This document shows positions 13,701 through 25,145 of a stretch of DNA of 64,000 bases, piece after piece. Location: NCBI RefSeq assembly GCF_021869535.1, contig NW_026262659.1, positions 7,998,001-8,062,000 of the forward strand, in the 5' to 3' direction. The translations under genes were made by a program, and so were the position numbers. This stretch comes from Mytilus californianus (taxonomy: Eukaryota; Mollusca; Bivalvia; Mytilida; Mytilidae). Numbering within the stretch: the first letter of the stretch is position 1; every line of letters starts with the position of its first letter. The notes beneath the pieces are model-generated. The model did no database searches, was not told the origin of the DNA, and worked only from the letters and a program-made list of their open reading frames with translations.

Positions 13701-14765
13701 TTTAAATACGCATATTAGTTCATTATTACACTTGGACAAATGGCAAATTTTGTGATTTGTTTGTTGATTCAAAGATGTAAAAGAAATCCCCCCCCCAAAA
13801 AATCTGATTTTGAGCATCTGTACTTTATATATAACTAAGATTGCTATATAGTATTATGTAGTTTTTATATGGACTATAGATTGATGAAGGCTGTGATTAC
13901 ATGTTATCAGAAAGCAATAAAGTCTGGTGGCACATTATATATTTTTTTTATATTTTATTTGCAAGGTATCAGGAATTTGATAAGCAGTTCTTTGTAATGA
14001 AGTGGTTGGGAACTAAAGGGGCTTCTATTACTTGTGACTATACCTGTTCATAGGGAGGAAATCTATTCAGTGTCACTCATGATGTCAGGTCTTTGATTAT
14101 ATCAGAAAAATTATTCAAACCTGGGTGATATGGCTTGCTTTATGGTAAAGACATGTGTTCATTGTTGAAGGCTGTACAATGACCTTTAAGTGTTATTTTG
14201 TTACAATGACCTCTAAGTGTTATTTTGTTACCTCCTATCACACCCTTGCTTACTGAAGAGGTGCTTAATAGTGATTGTTGTGTCTGTTTATTCCCTTTAT
14301 TCACCCACACCTTGAAGTTCCTCCTAAATCAATAATTGGGATTAGGTGAATCTGTCACAGAAGCTTTCTTACTTAATTCCATGTTGACACTTCTTCCTTT
14401 TATCAATTTGAAGCTGCTCCTCTTTCCTTGTTTGAACAAGGGAATTATTGGAATAGATATAAAATCATGACATACAGATACATAATTAAATAAAGGAAAT
14501 GCCCAGACAAAATAAAACAATCCTAAAACAACTGAATGAAATATCCAACTTTCAATGACATCTATTAACAGAGGTAAAGGTCAAATTACACCTACCAGAT
14601 GCATACTTACAAGTGGACATACCAAATATTGCTTTATGAAATATATTTATATATATGTATATCTGAAATGAAATCAACATTAAAATAACACTAACATTAA
14701 AGTCTAGCACTTTGCTAACTCAAAGGACTTGTCTTCTATTTCATAAAGAAATAAACCATAAAACT
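10700..14765. other. Intergenic AT-rich region, no gene recognised
   Basis: No exon-like reading frame, splice-bounded coding block or RNA gene could be supported on either strand. Small local duplications are visible: 'GGTATGTGTATACTTTGG' twice at 12702-12738, and a 32-bp unit (ACAATGACC..AAGTGTTATTTTGTT) twice at 14175-14232. Runs of A or T are common. Confidence 0.6.
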
Positions 14766-14768
14766 GAA

Positions 14769-15826
14769 CAAGAGTGCAAACGCTGAAATGTCTTGAAAGC
14801 TTTACTTATCATACTTCAATTTATGTTGAAAGTCTGTAATATGAAAATTTCACTACAAATATCACATAAACTTATTATAAATGATCCATGTTAATGAGGT
14901 CAAGGTCAGTTGAACCCTGCCAGACAGACATGTAAACCATGCTATCATTCCATATTCCAAATATAGTTGACCTATTGCTTTATAGTATCTGAGAAACAGA
15001 CTTAACCATGAGAACATAAAGTTGACTAATGAACCATGAAAATGAGGTCAAAGTCAGATGAACCCTGCCAGATGGACACACCTTACAATCATTCCATACA
15101 CCAAATATAGTTAACATATTGCTTATAGTATTTAAGAAACAGACTTAACCATGAAAACTTAACATTGATTAATAAACCATGATAATGAGGTCAAGTTCAG
15201 ATAAATCCTGCCAGACAGACATGTACACCTTACAATCATTCCATTCACCAAATATAGTTGACTTTAATATTGCTTATAGTATCTGAGAAACTGACTTAAC
15301 CTTGAAAACTTAATATAGACTAATAAACCATAAAAATAAGGTCAAGGTCAGATGAACCCAATGATCATTCCATACACCAAATATAGATGACCTATTATCT
15401 ATAGTTTCTGAGAAACAAGACTTAAACATGGGAAATTAACCTTAATCACTGATCCATGACAATGAGATCAAGGTCAGGTGAACCCTGTCTGAAAGACATG
15501 TAGACCTTGCAAGGATCCCATATACAGAATAAAGTTATCCTATTACCGGTACTCATGATAAGTCAGGAATTGAGATGACTTTAACTTAAGACATTTTTTC
15601 AAGCATTTGCTGAAACCATAAAAATGAGGTCAAGAACAATGGACATATAATAGACCGAAACTTCATACCATAAGACATCTGCATATAAGGTATGAAGCAT
15701 CCAGCTCTTCTATCTTCTGAAATATAAAGCCTTATACAAATAGTTTATGCCGTCGCCACCACCACCAGATTGTAATCCATATGTCTCACATTCTGCGACT
15801 TTCATTGTAGGCGAGACAAACGCAGG
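14769..15826 (+). repeat. Element B copy 1, ~150-bp tandem core
   Basis: The start module is 'ACAAGAGTGCAAACGCTGAA' then ATGTCT. The core (AATGAGGTCAAGGTCAG, ACCCTGCCAGACAGACATG, ACAATCATTCCATACACC, AAATATAGTTGACCTATTGC) recurs with AATGAGG-type starts near 14893, 15041, 15184, 15335, 15461 and 15623, a spacing of 126-162 bp. The end module is GCCGTCGCCACCACCACC, then ATGTCTCACATT, then a degenerate hairpin and GGCGAGACAAAC. The same design is seen at 54929-56226. Confidence 0.88.
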
Positions 15827-16309
15827 TGGAAATAACAACATAAACATTGTAACATTCAACTTAGCTTCTCCAAGTCATGGAAACCCAAGGTAACATCTGA
15901 CAAGTCCTGTAAGGGATGAAAGCCCTATACTTTAATTTCATTTCAATTTTATTATTCTGTTCATTACCAAAGAACTTTTTTAAAATCATGCATAATTGTA
16001 ATGACTGCACAATACATTATTGACTTGCAATGTATATCTATAGAGGAGACAGAACTACTGAAACAAAACCAGATAACTGGGAAGTCAAAACAAGTTCAAG
16101 GGCAGATGACATGTGTCAGGAATACAAGTACCCATACAAGGAATCCTCATACCATAATATGTTGACCTGTGATGAATACAAGTAACACACTTTATCCTGA
16201 AAACTTGACCACTGCAGCACAAAATTGTTAGCATGTCCAATAGACATATATTTCTTTTATAAATCAACATAGCAAGTAAATCTTATCTAGCATGCACTTT
16301 GTACTGTAT

Positions 16310-16415
16310 TTGGCCTTTTTATCTCTTTTGATTCAAGTGTCACTGATGAGTCTTTTGAAGACGAAAAGCGCGTCTGGGGTACAAAATTTTAATCCTGGTA
16401 TCTATGATGAGTTTA
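16310..16415 (+). repeat. Dispersed repeat ending in the 'GATGAGTCTTTTGAAGACGA' motif
   Basis: Contains 'TTTGGCCTTTTTATCTC', 'CACTGATGAGTCTTTTGAAG', 'AAAGCGCGTCTGG' and 'CCTGGTATCTATGATGA'. I recognise this core as a common mussel repeat; it is single-copy in this window. Confidence 0.6.
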
Positions 16416-16534
16416 TATGCACAGCCGAGGAAGAACAGACATCCTCCTAAACTGACAGCACATTAACTGACATCACTACCAGAAAAAGAATTCACAAGGT
16501 CATATTTTTTTCTGACTGTTAATAATATCTTAAC

Positions 16535-17500
16535 ACTAAATCCATTGGATGTTGGATGTTTACTGATTGATATTTTAGTCTTAGATAAATGATTTTTTTA
16601 AATACTGTGGATTCATTTTTATTCGTGGTATACCAATTTTCGTGGGTTTCGTGGGTCACAGCAAACCACGAATTTAAGAATTCAACGAAGAATAATCCCG
16701 AGAAATGTGTATGGGGTCGGATGTTTATTTCCGGTTATGTTATGCAGTTCTAGTATAGTGTTGACTAGCGATAAACATTGTAACATAACACGTGTTTTTA
16801 TTGAAAGAAGATACAAGTATTTTGATTAAATCAATAACAAATATATCGAATATCAGTGATAATTTACTTTTTAAAATTGATTAAAACTGTTGATGGAAAA
16901 TAACTGCAAGTTGTTAATTACCGTGTCATAGTTTGGTTTACTGGTGATTAAAAATCAATAGGATTAAATACGGGGATATTGCCCGTAGGTAATATTGTTT
17001 ATGACAGGAACATTTATTTTCACACCATTTACTTATATGACTGTTTATTATATCGTGATTAGGGAAATGAGCTTTCAATCCTAGAGTTTTGAATGCCTTA
17101 TAAAATTCCGACAAGAATTTATAAATTGTAAAACAAACAAATAATTAGTTGTCTCTGTCCATTATTGTAATAGAAGTTTTCAATGAACACTTTAACCTAG
17201 AATGACCAAGCGAGGATTTTGACAATTCAAAACTTTTTCAATGAATTCCTGCTTTTTTGTTTGTTTTATTATTGATCAAACCAAGGAGTTTATATGATCT
17301 CCTAAATCAAAAAGAAATCCACGGATTACGTATCTGAATTTTTTTTTTGTTTTTGTAATCAGCGATCCACGAATTTACGTATACCACGAAACGTCTTTTT
17401 TTCTCTATCCACGAAAATTGATACCCACGAAAATAAATGAATCCACAGTAGTTGTTATTGACTTTGAACTTGCTGTCAGTAACTGCAAGTACTCTCAGGT
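16535..17500 (+). repeat. Left copy of 117-bp direct repeat flanking the LINE, split by a TIR element
   Basis: The sequence from 'ACTAAATCCATTGGATG' (16535) to GATTTTTTTAA (about 16602), resuming at about 17451 and ending 'GTACTCTCAGGT' at 17500, equals the uninterrupted right copy at 20981-21097. The interruption is the TIR element at 16605-17448. Confidence 0.88.
16605..17448. mobile_element. Non-autonomous TIR DNA element (MITE-like), 844 bp
   Basis: Left end 'CTGTGGATTCATTTTTATTC' followed by GTGGTATACCAATTTTCGTG; the right end, read in reverse, is 'CTGTGGATTCATTTATTTTC' followed by GTGGGTATCAATTTTCGTGG. The element is bounded by TA on both sides (16603-16604 and 17449-17450), which fits a TA target duplication. 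The interior shows no transposase reading frame. TA targets suggest Tc1/mariner-type mobilisation, but that is inference. Confidence 0.85.
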
Positions 17501-18164
17501 GTTAGTGGTGTTACACCATAGGGTAGTGAAATGCGTCTAGTGTGGCGGGTATCGGCCAGTAGATATACCGCTGCCGCTGGCTAGCCTACTTGAAGGTGAA
17601 AGGGAGAGTCGGGTGCGTAAACCTTGCCCTGCCAGTACAAAGCTTCTAAACTGCCAAGACTCTTGCAATGCCTTCTCGTGGCAATACACGGATACTGGGG
17701 TCCAGTATTCCAGGCTAAATTGCAAGGGATCTCGGAGCAGCAAGGGCCCTAGAGATGCAGTGTGCAGGCCCACCGGCGAGTGGATACGCCCTGGCTCTCA
17801 TCAACCTTGCCCCAGCTATGGGATAATAGCCCCACTGCCTTGTGAGTGACTTTGGAAAGTCAAAGGCTATGGAAGTAAATCCAGAAAGAAAATCCGGGTA
17901 GATGGAACTCGTAAGCTCATGAAGTCGTCCCTTCACGTAGAAGGTTTTGCTTAGGGTTAACGACCCTAACAAGTAAAAAAAAACTCATGTTACAGAAACA
18001 GCAACGAAGAATATAACTACAGCTGTGGAAGAGAGTCTCCAGCGCACCAACAGTGGAGCAAGGATGAACGTAGGTAGTGAAAGCCGAAAGGAAACTACAA
18101 ACAGGATAACGGAGACCCTTAACATGACAAAAACTAAAACCATTTTGGTTTTTGGAACGTCAGA

Positions 18165-19460
18165 TATGTATGTATGCAGCAGGCAAATTGGCTCAAATAA
18201 CCTCAGAAATGCAGCGGTACAAATTACATATCTTAGGCGTTAGTGAAAGTAGATGGACAGGATCTGGCAGGATGACAACAACTTCAGGAGCTACTGTAGT
18301 ATACTCTGGGCGAGATGATAACCAACATCATGAAGGAGTGGCAATAATCATCAAAAAGGGTATAGAAAGAACACTGTTAGAATGGAAACCTATAAGCAGT
18401 CGAATTATTATGGCAAGATTCAAAGGAAAACAGATTAACATCACTTTATTTCAATGTTATGCTCCAACGAATGAAGCTGATGAAGAGAACAAAGATGCAT
18501 TTTACGAACAATTACAACATGAAATTGATAAAACACCAAACCATGACATGAAGATCATCATGGGAGACATGAATGCAAAAGTGGGTTTGGACAACACTGG
18601 CTACGAAAGAGTTATGGGAACGCATGGTTGTGGTTATATAAATGAGAATGGGGAACGACTTGTCGATTTCTGCTCAATAAACAATTTAGTAGTAGGAGGT
18701 TCCATTTTCCCACACAGAGACATCCACAAACTGACATGGTATTCCCCAAACCTTAGGGATAAAAACCAGATTGATCATCTAATGATAAACAGCACATGGA
18801 GAAGATCATTATTAGATGTGAAAGTTAAGAGAGGAGCTGATGTAGGATCTGACCACCAACTGATAACAGCTTTCATCCAACTGAAGCTCAGGGCAACTGG
18901 AAAGAAAGTTTCATCAAGGAAGCGTTTTGATATTGATAAACTGGAGGATATCAAGGTTAAAAGAAAATTTGCTATAAAGTTACAGAACAGATACCAAGTA
19001 TTGGAAAACTCAGTAAGAGATGAAAATGAAACATTAGATGAGAAGTGGAATGAGATATCAAATATATACACTAAATGTAGCGAGGAATGTATCGGCTATA
19101 AGCAAAAGACAAAGAAAAAAGATTGGATCACACCGGAAACATGGAACCAGATTAACATCAGAAGGCAGGCTAAAAAGAAAGTCAATGATACCAAATCACC
19201 AAGATTGAAAGACAAATACCAACAAGATTATAGTGACATACATAGCAATGTCAAAACCCTGGTTAGAGCAGATCAAGCAGAAGAAGTGGCTAATAAAAGA
19301 GAGCAAGGCAACCTCTACAAAATTACCAAAATCATCTGTGGAAAAGGCAAGTCATCACCTAACATCCCAGTGAAAGACAAACAGGGTAATTTACTAACAT
19401 CTGAAAATGAACAAGAAAAAAGATGGGCAGAACACTTCAGTGAAACAGACCATCTCCAAA
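18165..19460 (+). pseudogene. LINE endonuclease (EEP/APE family) domain, frameshifted
   Basis: The longest open stretch begins at 18152, but the true N-terminal 'WNVR' strand lies about ten codons earlier in another frame, so there is a small indel near 18160-18175. After it come the endonuclease motifs: ILGVSESRWTGSG, FQCYAPTNEADEE, IMGDMNAKVG (the GDxN catalytic strand), NQIDHLMI and VGSDHQLI (the SDH motif). The reading frame is then lost near 19437-19460 in an AEHFSE-type region. EEP endonucleases nick target DNA to prime reverse transcription. With both ends broken, this copy should not make an active product. Confidence 0.85.
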
Positions 19461-20970
19461 AGAACTACCTACTATTCCAGAGCATAACATTGAACTGGAA
19501 ATAAGTATTGAACCACCCACCATATCTGAAATTGTAACAGCAATCAAGACTCTAAAGAACGGAAAAGCTCCTGGTTCAGATAATCTAAATGCAGAACTGT
19601 TCAAAACTGACCCCATCTTAGCGGCCATAAAACTCCAACAAATTTTCCATTACATCTGGAAAGAAGTTAAAGTACCAACAGAATGGGATAAAGGTATTAT
19701 CATCAGAATACCTAAAAAGGGTGCATTAAATGACTGCAATAACTGGCGTGGAATCACTCTTATATCTATTCCTAGCAAGATCATGGCCAAAACTATTATA
19801 AAAAGAATATCCGAATCAATCGACAGTTCATTAAGAAAGGAGCAAACAGGATTCCGCAAGGGAAAAGGCTGCGTTGACCAGATTTTCATCCTGAGAAATA
19901 TCATTGAACAATGCACAGAATGGCAGCGGCAACTCTACTTCATCGACTTCGAAAAAGCATTTGATAGCATTCATAGGGAAAGCCTTTGGAAAATCATACT
20001 TTATGGCATCCCACAACACCTGATCCATCTAATCAAGGCTTTTTATGAAAACTTCAAATGTACAGTCGGAAGTGAACAACTTTATTTCCCAATTAATTGC
20101 CATTGACTGGGTGATGCGACAAACAACTGCAGATATCCCAAGAGGCATAAGATGGGGAACCTTCACCATTCTTGAAGATTTGGACTTTGCTGACGATATT
20201 GCCATGCTATCGCACACTCACCAACATATCCAGGAAAAGTCCAGTCGAATAGAAAAGTATGCAGGACAGATAGGTCTGAAAATAAACACAAAGAAAACTG
20301 AAGTAATGAGTTTAAACATTAACAACCCAGCACCAATTATAATAAACGGGAAACCAATACCACAGACCGATACCTTCACTTACCTAGGAAGTACTGTAAG
20401 ATCAGATGGTGGAGCCAACACTGACATCAAACAAAGACTGTCAAAAGCTAGAGCTGCTTTTAATAACCTGCAGTCTGTATGGAAATCTGGTCAATACACC
20501 ATCCGGACAAAGCTAAAACTATACAACAGTTGTATACTACCTATCCTGTTGTATGGTTCTGAATGTTGGCGAATGACAGAGGCAGACCAACAGAAGCTCT
20601 CTACATTCCATACCAAGAGTCTGAGGAGAATCCTGAGGATATTTTGGCCACAAAAAAAATCACCAACCAGGACCTCCTCAGTAAATGCAAACAGGAAGAG
20701 ATCAACATACTCATTAGCAGGAGAAGATGGAGATGGATTGGCCATGTTCTACGTAAGAGCCCTGAAGAACTTACAAAAGCAGCAATGTTCTGGACCCCAG
20801 AGGGAAAGAGACGAAGAGGACGACCTAAGATAACATGGCGGCGCACAGTTGAGTCTGAGATGGCATATTTCCAACATACTTGGGGGAGCTTGAAGAAGAT
20901 GGCACAAAACAGACAGATGTGGAGAAACTTCGTTGCTGCCCCACACGCCAATGGGCGTAATGGGCAGTAA
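19461..20970 (+). pseudogene. LINE reverse transcriptase region with internal deletion
   Basis: The reading frame from 19501 contains RT motifs: NWRGITLISIPSKIMAK, LRKEQTGFRKGKG, and motif A FIDFEKAFDSIHR. At about 20090-20105 the text jumps directly to AIDWVMRQTT in another frame: the GVRQGC-type motif B segment is missing. Motif C (LDFADDIAML) and the FTYLGS thumb motif follow near 20180-20400. Another frame change at the A-run near 20651-20658 leads to the C-terminal block RRRWRWIGHVLRK and GKRRRGRPKITWRR, ending at 20970. Loss of motif B makes the enzyme inactive. Confidence 0.88.
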
Positions 20971-20980
20971 GTAAGTAAGT

Positions 20981-21775
20981 ACTAAATCCATTGGATGTTG
21001 GATGTTTACTGATTGATATTTTAGTCTTAGATAAATGATTTTTTTAATTAGTTATTGGCTTTGAACTTGCTGTCAGTAACTGCAAGTACTCTCAGGTCTG
21101 TACTTAGTGCCCTTTTTGTTGTTAAGGATGAGGAATGGATAAATACCCTGCCACGTCCGGTTTGTGTTTATGTTTGATGTTTTTCTGCTTTGTATCGATC
21201 TGATGAGTTAAGCCTTTTTCAACTGATTTTTATAGTTTGTTCTTATATTGTGCTGTTACACCACTGTCCAAGGTTATGGGAGGGTTGAGCGCTCACAAAC
21301 ATGTTTAACCCCGCCACATTCTTTATGTGCCTGTCCCAAGTCAGGAGCCTGTAGTTCAGTGGTTGTCGTTGGTTCATGCCTGTCATGTTTGTTTTTCGTT
21401 AACTGTTTTGTTATAAGTTAGGCTATTAGTTTTCTCAATTGAAAAAACATTTTGCATGTCAGGGCCTTTTATAAACAACCATACTTTATGGGTTTTTCTC
21501 AATGTACCATAGTTTGTTTGATTTTCCATTGAAAAAGTGTGAGGGTATCTACACATACACCACAGTTCCATGTCAGCCCTCTGATTGGTTTACCAGATGC
21601 TTGAAAATGGTCCTGTCTTGTATGTTAGATACTAGTACCTCACACTTTAAGACAGAAACTACAATGTAACACATTTTCTTTCCTGGAATATTTTTCAACC
21701 CTCAAACTAAAGTGTTGGGTAGTTGTCTCATTGGTGAATATCCTGTATCCTTTCTTTTTCATATAATAAGTATAA
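20981..21775 (+). repeat. Dispersed repeat G, long plus copy (also right LINE target repeat)
   Basis: 20981-21097 is the right 117-bp direct repeat. It runs without a break into repeat G modules: 'CGATCTGATGAGTTAAGCC', 'CTTTTTCAACTGATTTTTAT', 'GTTACACCACTGTCC', 'ACATGTTTAACCCCGCCAC', 'TGTCCCAAGTCAGGAGCCTG', 'TCAGGGCCTTTTATA' and a terminal 'GTAGTTGTCTCATTGG'. The LINE therefore landed in the 5' part of a G element. Confidence 0.82.
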
Positions 21776-22008
21776 AAATGAATTGTAATAACTGTATTAT
21801 TTTTTAAAAAAATGTGAGACAGAATTCCACATATATAAATCCTCTGATCCTACCAAAAAAGATGCACATAATTCCATAATGCAAACAAATTCACTACAAA
21901 AAATAAGGTGCACATAATTCCATTATACAAACATTCCTTTGAATGAAAGATACCAAACCATTAAACATAATTCACAAATACTGAATTAATCACACATATA
22001 CATTGTTA

Positions 22009-22813
22009 TTAACTTCCATTATTAGAATCGAACATGCATCCAGTCAACAAACTTCCAAAGCCTCCTCCAGCACTATTTGATGGTTCACGATTTTCTGTTT
22101 TCATGATATTAGATACTTTGTTAACACCTTCTGACTGTTCACCAAATTTTACATGTGCGTCCTTTAATTTAATCAAGAGGTCTCCTGTAAAAGGATGTCC
22201 CATTCAGATCATGTACAATATTAAAATACTGTTCATAAATCTTGAAAAGTACAGGGTTTTGAAGGTAGTGTTTTAAGATTTCGGCACTAAGTTCCACAGA
22301 TTTGAGTCCACCTGAAAAAAAATGAAGTATTGACATTCAGTGACATAAAAATCATACATTGAACAAAACTGATTATTGAAATATAAAACAATTTTATTTG
22401 GCCTGGATTGGATAAAATGTAATAAGCATGTAACACACGACACAATATACCCGTGCTTACCTTATTGTTTTCCATAAAAGAAGCACCTGTTGTAGCGCGA
22501 ACCTTGATGAAGACACCTGGATTTTCTGAAAACCGTTAGTCAAGTGTTGATGACCCAAACACACAAAAGAACGAATTGAAATACACAATAAAAGCACAAA
22601 TACTACAAAATTGTAAGAAAAATGAAACTTACAATAGTACATTTTCTTGGCTCTTCCCTTGAATAAAATATAGCTTCCCGTCTGATCATTTCCAAGTTCG
22701 AACTGGTCCACGGACAGATTCCGATGCTCATCCACACTTCTGAGCCCGAAAAGTTTTCTGTTGTAGAAAAAGTTTAAAAAGTCAATGTCACTGACCTCCA
22801 TTTTTGCAGCCAT
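22009..22813 (-). pseudogene. Crypton-type tyrosine recombinase / KIAA1958-like gene fragment, broken
   Basis: Read on the minus strand, exon 22813-22633 begins MAAKMEVSDIDFLNFF and contains GLRSVDEHRNLSVDQF, resembling the 'KGLRTLDEHRDL' block of Crypton-derived (DUF3504/ZMYM-like) proteins. A GTAAGT donor follows. An acceptor at about 22310 restores CGLKSVELSAEILKHYLQNP and FYRRPLD, then a stop at about 22171. A different frame downstream (GVNKVSNIMKTENREP) resembles a family C-terminal tail. The catalytic Tyr region (expected NHSLRATAATRL/TGHRS type) is missing, so this looks like a decayed copy. A 65-bp-stem spliced alternative at 22440-22520 could not be read through. Confidence 0.6.
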
Positions 22814-22901
22814 TTCAGACTACTGAAACCCTCAGACTGATAATGCAGCGGGAAAGGCACTTTTCATCACATGATATCAGTTGTGAACTTTGACACGTCA
22901 T

Positions 22902-23041
22902 TTACCAAATAAAAAAGTGATTGGCTATGTGAAGATACACCATAGGATGGACTAAATTTCACTCGAAAGCAAAGCTTTCTCGTGGAATTTAGTCCCTTCT
23001 ATGGTGTATCTACACATAGCCAATCACTTTGTGATTTGGTA
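22902..23041. repeat. Fold-back inverted repeat, ~68-bp arms
   Basis: The left arm (22902-22970: TTACCAAAT, AGTGATTGGCTATGTG, GATACACCATAG, GGACTAAATT) pairs with the right arm (22974-23041: AATTTAGTCC, CTATGGTGTATC, CACATAGCCAATCACTTTG, ATTTGGTAA) around a 3-base centre (CGAAAGC-AAA-GCTTTC). It looks like a short fold-back or MITE element just upstream of the broken recombinase gene. Confidence 0.88.
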
Positions 23042-23045
23042 ACTA

Positions 23046-23160
23046 TAACTTGTTGAAGGCCGTACGGTTCCCTATAATTGCATACATCCACTTCATTTGA
23101 ACTTTGGTGGATAGTTGTCTCATTGGCAATCATACCTCATCTCCTTATTTTTATATGACT
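23046..23160 (+). repeat. Dispersed repeat G, 3'-terminal fragment
   Basis: Only the last ~115 bases of G are present: 'TTGTTGAAGGCCGTACGG', then 'TGGATAGTTGTCTCATTGGC' and AATCATACCTCATCTCC. The loss of the 5' part is similar in several copies. Confidence 0.85.
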
Positions 23161-23254
23161 TTAATACTTCCTGGAACTTTTTGAGGATTTTGAGATACAA
23201 CCCAATCATGTCAGGAAAGTGAGAGACTGAAGAAATTAATACTACTACTAATAA

Positions 23255-24241
23255 ACTGTTATCACAGAGATATGTCTCGCCTTTTTGTAATTTTGATAAT
23301 GCAAATGTTGAAATTAAAATAGCAATACTTTAACATGTAAGTTATGCAAATATTCAAAGTCGATGAACCATGACTGAAGGTACATGGCTAAACAATCTCC
23401 ATAGTATGAGATGTGCCAATGCTAATACAACTGCATACCAAATACCATTGACTTATTATAAGTCATTCCCTTTAAACAAACCTAAACACAAACATTAACT
23501 TGTAAAATATGTAAAAGTTTCAAAGTCAATGAACCATGATCAGGGGTGGGGCTATATAATCTCCATGGAAACAATACTTGCAAATGCCAATAAATTTGCA
23601 TACCAAATATCATTGACTTAACATTAGCAGTTCATCTTAAACTGATCTAATCACAAACTAATACATGTAAACTAAGCAAAAGTTTCAAAGTAAATAGACC
23701 ATGACTGAGGGGGCGGGGCCAAATATTCTCCATGGAAATGAGATGTGCTAATGCTTATACAACTGAACACCAATTAACATTGACCTACCACTAATGGTTC
23801 CCCTTGTAATGACCTAATCACAAACTAATACATGTTAACTTAGCAAAATTTTCAAAGTCTATAGCTCATGACTAAGGGGGCGGAGCCAAATAATCTCCAT
23901 GGAAATTAGATATGCCCATGCTTATACAACTGCATACCAAATATCATTGACCTACCACTTGTGGTTCCCCATAAATTGACCTAATCACAAACTAATACAT
24001 GTAAACTATGAAAAGTTTCCAAGTCAATAGACCTTGACTGAGGGGGCTGGGCCAAATAATCTCTATGGTAATGAGATGTGCCAATGCTAATACAACTGCA
24101 TACCAAATATCATTGACCTACCGCAAGTGGTTCACCATGAACTAGACCTAATCACAAACTAATACATTGTTGCCGCCGCCACCAATGCCAGAAACAGCAT
24201 ACCCATGTCTCGCTTTTTGACTCCGTCAAGGCGAGACAAAA
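23255..24241 (+). repeat. Element C: ~166-bp tandem core, five units
   Basis: The start module has ATATGTCTCGCCTTTTTG. The core (GACTGAGGGGGCGGGGCC, AATCTCCATGGAAATGAG, TACAACTGCATACCAAATA, CATTGACCTACCA, CCTAATCACAAACTAATACA) has CTCCATGG-type marks at 23397, 23561, 23728, 23895 and 24061, a period of 164-167 bp. The end module is TTGCCGCCGCCACCAATGCC, then ATGTCTCGCTTT, hairpin TTGAC-TCCG-TCAA and GGCGAGACAAAAAC. Confidence 0.9.
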
Positions 24242-25145
24242 ACCTGATACATGTAGAGACTTTTGAATAAGACAACTTTGAAAAGAGAGAAAAATACAGA
24301 CATACAGAGTTAAAAATTTTATTTGCAAAATTATTTTTAATACTTTTTAAGTACAAACAATATATAGTTTATTATAACAAATAAAACGGTAACAAAATAG
24401 AAATGTACAATTTATTTTTTTACAAAACATCACAGACATATTATTACTCATGTAAAAAACATTGTTATAAAATCAAGCTATTTTCTACTTATAATGAAAA
24501 AATGTGCTATAGGAGTCAATTCATGCAGTGATTATAACAATTTAAAAAAAGGATGAAAAGTTTAGGTTTGGTAAGTGCCAAAAACTACAAGAAAGTTAAG
24601 TATAAAAACAGTTTTAATGAAAAGTATCAATTTCTAAATTCTGTAACCAATTATTTTAAGTCCTTAATAGGTAAAGGTGGAAAATCAATAGGAATCATGA
24701 CCACTTATGACATGAAACTAGCATTCCAAACAATAAAAGTCCTTAAGAGTCAAATTCTTTATTTTAATCAATTGAAAAAATGTATTTGTGTATTTTAACA
24801 ATAGGTTGCAAGCTATATTGTGCTAAGTATACTCCACTAGTAATTACAAACTGATGGGAAATTTTATTGGTATAATAAAGATATCAGAAAAGTACTTAAA
24901 AGGTACAATTTGTGATTAGACTGTTTCAGACAAAATATAAATTCACACCTAAAGCTGAGTATTTTGTAACTAAAAATTTCATGATCGGTGGATATAATAA
25001 AAACTAAAGGTATCCTGATATAGGAAATGACTGCACGGTAGATACATGTATGAAATACCTTACACAGTTAAACACAATATAAATTTCCAGACCAAGTATC
25101 AAAATTATTCCTAAAAACGGAAGCTGAGAATAATGTAACAATATA

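Larger units (their letters stand above)
17501..20980 (+). mobile_element. APE-type non-LTR retrotransposon (LINE, RTE-like), defective
   Basis: A GC-richer 5' UTR (17501-18150) is followed by endonuclease and reverse-transcriptase coding sequence. The element ends in the short tandem tail GTAAGTAAGTAAGT (about 20967-20980), as is usual for RTE-like elements. It is flanked by 117-bp direct repeats. The order EN then RT then a C-terminal 'WRWIGHVLRK...GKRRRGRPKITW' block fits the BovB/RTE-like group; the clade assignment is tentative. It inserted in repeat G, whose 3' part continues at 21098-21775. Confidence 0.92.

Noticed and set aside
17537..17972. Open frames of 78-85 codons on both strands in the LINE 5' region
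   Set aside because: They overlap each other in opposite directions in a GC-richer 5' UTR and resemble no known protein.
22440..22520. Possible extra exon of the recombinase gene (ends AACAATAAG|GTAAGC)
   Set aside because: Joining it to the upstream exon gives TAA at the junction, while the exon ending near 22310 reads correctly.
24553..24798. 81-codon lysine-rich plus-strand open frame
   Set aside because: AT-rich composition alone explains it; no family similarity, splice sites or neighbouring exons.
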